A DNA stretch of 26,393 nt from Candidatus Rhodoferax bjergmarkensis (GTDB taxonomy: Bacteria > Pseudomonadota > Gammaproteobacteria > Burkholderiales > Burkholderiaceae_C). Shown here piece after piece: positions 25,073 to 26,393 of the stretch; positions within the stretch are counted from its first letter, which is position 1, and every line of letters starts with the position of its first letter. Below the pieces are notes generated by a model. That model saw nothing but the letters and a program-made list of their open reading frames with translations. It was not told the origin of the DNA and ran no database searches. The translations under genes were made by a program, and so were the position numbers. The DNA is taken from NCBI GenBank assembly GCA_016708345.1, contig JADJFX010000010.1:1-26393 (forward strand), read 5' to 3'.

Positions 25073-25681
25073 TTACCTATCCAGCAGCTTCTGCAGGCAA
25101 CCCAACTTGCGGCTAATCTCCTGCACGCTGACCTGCGCCAATGCATCGTGGTGGTTCTTGAGCCGCTGGTAGGTCTTCCAGTGCATGCCTTTGGGTTTGC
25201 CGCCATCACCATTCAAGATGCCAGCCTCCCAGCCCAAGCGTTTGCGCAGCTTGTCGGCCTTGGTGGATGCCCGGTCGCCTGCACCTTCTTTCTGCGTGGC
25301 GTAGCCCAGCCCGCCACACTGGCGGCAGGCGAAGTAGCGACCCGGCGCGTAGAGCACCGCCACACGCTTGCTGCACCGTGGGCAGGTGAACCAGTAGCGT
25401 TGCCCGCCCAAGTGGCAGGGAGAAGTTTGCGTCTGCAACCGTTGTTCGACCACTTCACCGGTACTCTTCATGCGGTAGGACAGCACCATGCCTGGCAGGG
25501 AATCCACTCGAATGCTGATGCCCGCCACCTGCCGGTCGTTCACCAGCCATTGCCAGCTAAAGCTGCTGCCCGGCACCAGCAATCCTTTGCGGGTGATCTT
25601 GCGAATGTCCAGCGGCATGGAATCGCTGGTTTCCGCTTTGCCGCTGTAACTGCTGCGCCGCCGACTTCCGCGTCCGCCCAT
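25073..25681 (-). CDS. Conserved hypothetical zinc-ribbon protein
   Basis: This intact ORF starts at ATG 25681 with GGAGA 7 bases upstream and encodes about 202 residues; the longer frame to 25762 lacks a better start. MGGRGSRRRSSYSGKAETSD and MPLDIRKITRKGLL open it. A beta-rich part follows (SFSWQWLVNDRQVAGISIRV, VLSYRMKSTGEV). A four-cysteine zinc ribbon is clear: WFTCPRCSKRVAVLYAP then YFACRQCGGLGYATQ. The C-terminus has DKLRKRLGWEAGILNGDGGK and PKGMHWKTYQRLKNHH. The family, starting MGGxGSGRR and ending in this W-E-x-G-I-L-x-G-x-G-G-K-P-K-G block, is common on bacterial islands and mobile DNA, but I know no proven function. DNA or RNA binding is inferred from the zinc ribbon and basic N-terminus. 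Confidence 0.75.
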   Translation of the reverse strand: MGGRGSRRRSSYSGKAETSDSMPLDIRKITRKGLLVPGSSFSWQWLVNDRQVAGISIRVDSLPGMVLSYRMKSTGEVVEQRLQTQTSPCHLGGQRYWFTCPRCSKRVAVLYAPGRYFACRQCGGLGYATQKEGAGDRASTKADKLRKRLGWEAGILNGDGGKPKGMHWKTYQRLKNHHDALAQVSVQEISRKLGCLQKLLDR

Positions 25682-25819
25682 TTTTATTCTCCGGTTTTTG
25701 CCGAAATCAATTGGCAAGTTGAGTAGGTGTTTTGACCTGTAAACCCACGAATCGGGCTGCAACCCGCATGAATGCTGGGTTCTGGACGTTTTGTGTGTTG
25801 CTGGAGAGTACGCATGTTT

Positions 25820-26269
25820 TTACGCCGCGCGGCTGCTTCTGAGGTCTTTCAGCTTGATAAGCATGGCCAACGTGCGCTCAAACTTGCGGTCTAGGTGCGT
25901 TTCATAGCGGGAAAGCTTCTCTAGTCGGTAGGCTTGCAGCCCTTCGCCAATGGTTTGGTTGACGATAGCGTCGTGGTGGCGGGACTCTTTTTCTTGCTGA
26001 TAGACAAAGGGCGTGACGTGCTCGGTGAGGAACGCTGCCAGCCCCGTGGCATCGGCGGGGTATTCCTCGTCGTCCACATAGTTTTGCCACCACTCGCGGG
26101 TGTCGGGAAGCAAGGCGCGCAGGGCTTTGTCGTAGGCGCGGTCGCCGCCTTTGCGCAGGATGGCGCTGGCCTTGTTGGTTGCATCAAGGTCGTGCCGGGC
26201 AGTCTGCTGGCTCTCTGCCACGTCCGCCGGTTTCAAGTCCATCAGGTCGCGGATGTCCTGTGTTCGCAC
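25820..26269 (-). CDS. Conserved hypothetical protein of island type
   Basis: This intact 149-residue ORF starts with GTG 26269, preceded by GGAG with 7-base spacing. It is rich in charged residues and probably mostly helical, with no signal or membrane segment. Notable blocks are ATNKASAILRKGGDRAYDKA, REWWQNYVDDEEYPADATG and a C-terminal LEKLSRYETHLDRKFERTLA with MLIKLKDLR. The last block resembles the tail of several uncharacterised proteins of mobile regions that end in RYExxLxRxxxRxLxxLxxLR. Function unknown. It lies 138 bp upstream of the zinc-ribbon gene in the same direction, so co-transcription is possible. Confidence 0.65.
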   Translation of the reverse strand: MRTQDIRDLMDLKPADVAESQQTARHDLDATNKASAILRKGGDRAYDKALRALLPDTREWWQNYVDDEEYPADATGLAAFLTEHVTPFVYQQEKESRHHDAIVNQTIGEGLQAYRLEKLSRYETHLDRKFERTLAMLIKLKDLRSSRAA

Positions 26270-26284
26270 GAATGAGCTCCCACG

Positions 26285-26393
26285 TCAAACGGTGCCGCCG
26301 TCAGGATCATAGGTGTTGGCATTGCGAGGAGGATTCCCTGAAGCCCTTGTTGATGGTGGCTCCTCGGCTTGCAGCACCCGGCGCTTGCGCCAG
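26285..26393 (-). CDS. Possible 3' end of a further minus-strand gene (partial)
   Basis: A frame open at the window edge reads WRKRRVLQAEEPPSTRASGN and PPRNANTYDPDGGTV and stops at 26287-26285. It is too short to identify. The stop lies 15 bp before the next gene's start, which would fit an operon. Confidence 0.3.
   Translation of the reverse strand, partial: WRKRRVLQAEEPPSTRASGNPPRNANTYDPDGGTV

Noticed and set aside
1..26393. CRISPR array or rRNA genes
   Set aside because: No regularly spaced direct repeats of CRISPR type and no rRNA-like sequence were seen; the only tRNA-like sequence is the tRNA-Asn half.

Overview
The window reads as chromosome of a betaproteobacterium, most likely Comamonadaceae near Rhodoferax/Polaromonas. 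This rests on the style of rpoH, coq7, ilvA, queC and the trimeric porin, on a CIRCE operator over the rpoH promoter, and on many copies of a short GCTAT...ATAGC-GCTTGCGCA repeat that I associate with this family. The assignment comes from recognising protein and repeat style, not from a database search.

Layout. Positions 1-3150 are an insertion-sequence graveyard: a decayed IS481-like transposase, a decayed mobile-element-associated ORF and an IS66 transposase cut off mid-catalytic domain. Positions 3150-15650 are core chromosome: rpoH (-) facing a secreted zinc metallopeptidase (+), a Pro/Ala-rich hypothetical gene, queC, an SbmA/BacA-type ABC exporter (-), a repeat-bounded small membrane protein, a Uma2/5'-nucleotidase ORF (-), ilvA (-), an OsmC-like gene (+), coq7 (-) and a porin (+) with a strong terminator. 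At 15910-15956 lies the 3' half of a tRNA-Asn gene (- strand) followed by its terminator. This is the usual scar of an integrative element, and everything to its right looks accessory: an attC-like hairpin, a type I restriction-modification cluster (hsdR damaged, hsdM and hsdS intact), a HipA-like kinase overlapping a DUF3037 gene, two unrecognised overlapping genes, and two genes of types often seen on islands.

The genes to the right of the tRNA scar probably form a defence/stability island. hsdM and hsdS overlap by 4 bp, the kinase follows hsdS after 37 bp, and DUF3037 overlaps the kinase by 4 bp, so hsdM-hsdS-kinase-DUF3037 could be one transcript. The kinase-DUF3037 pair is the best candidate here for a poorly described system.

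Caution: at least a dozen genes, including housekeeping ones (ilvA five times, rpoH twice, queC, osmC, porin), are broken by one-base gains or losses, mostly in homopolymer runs. Reading on in another frame restores the conserved protein each time. The simplest explanation is sequencing or assembly indels, so I annotate these as whole genes with suspected errors. The IS remnants and the internal deletion in hsdR look like real decay.
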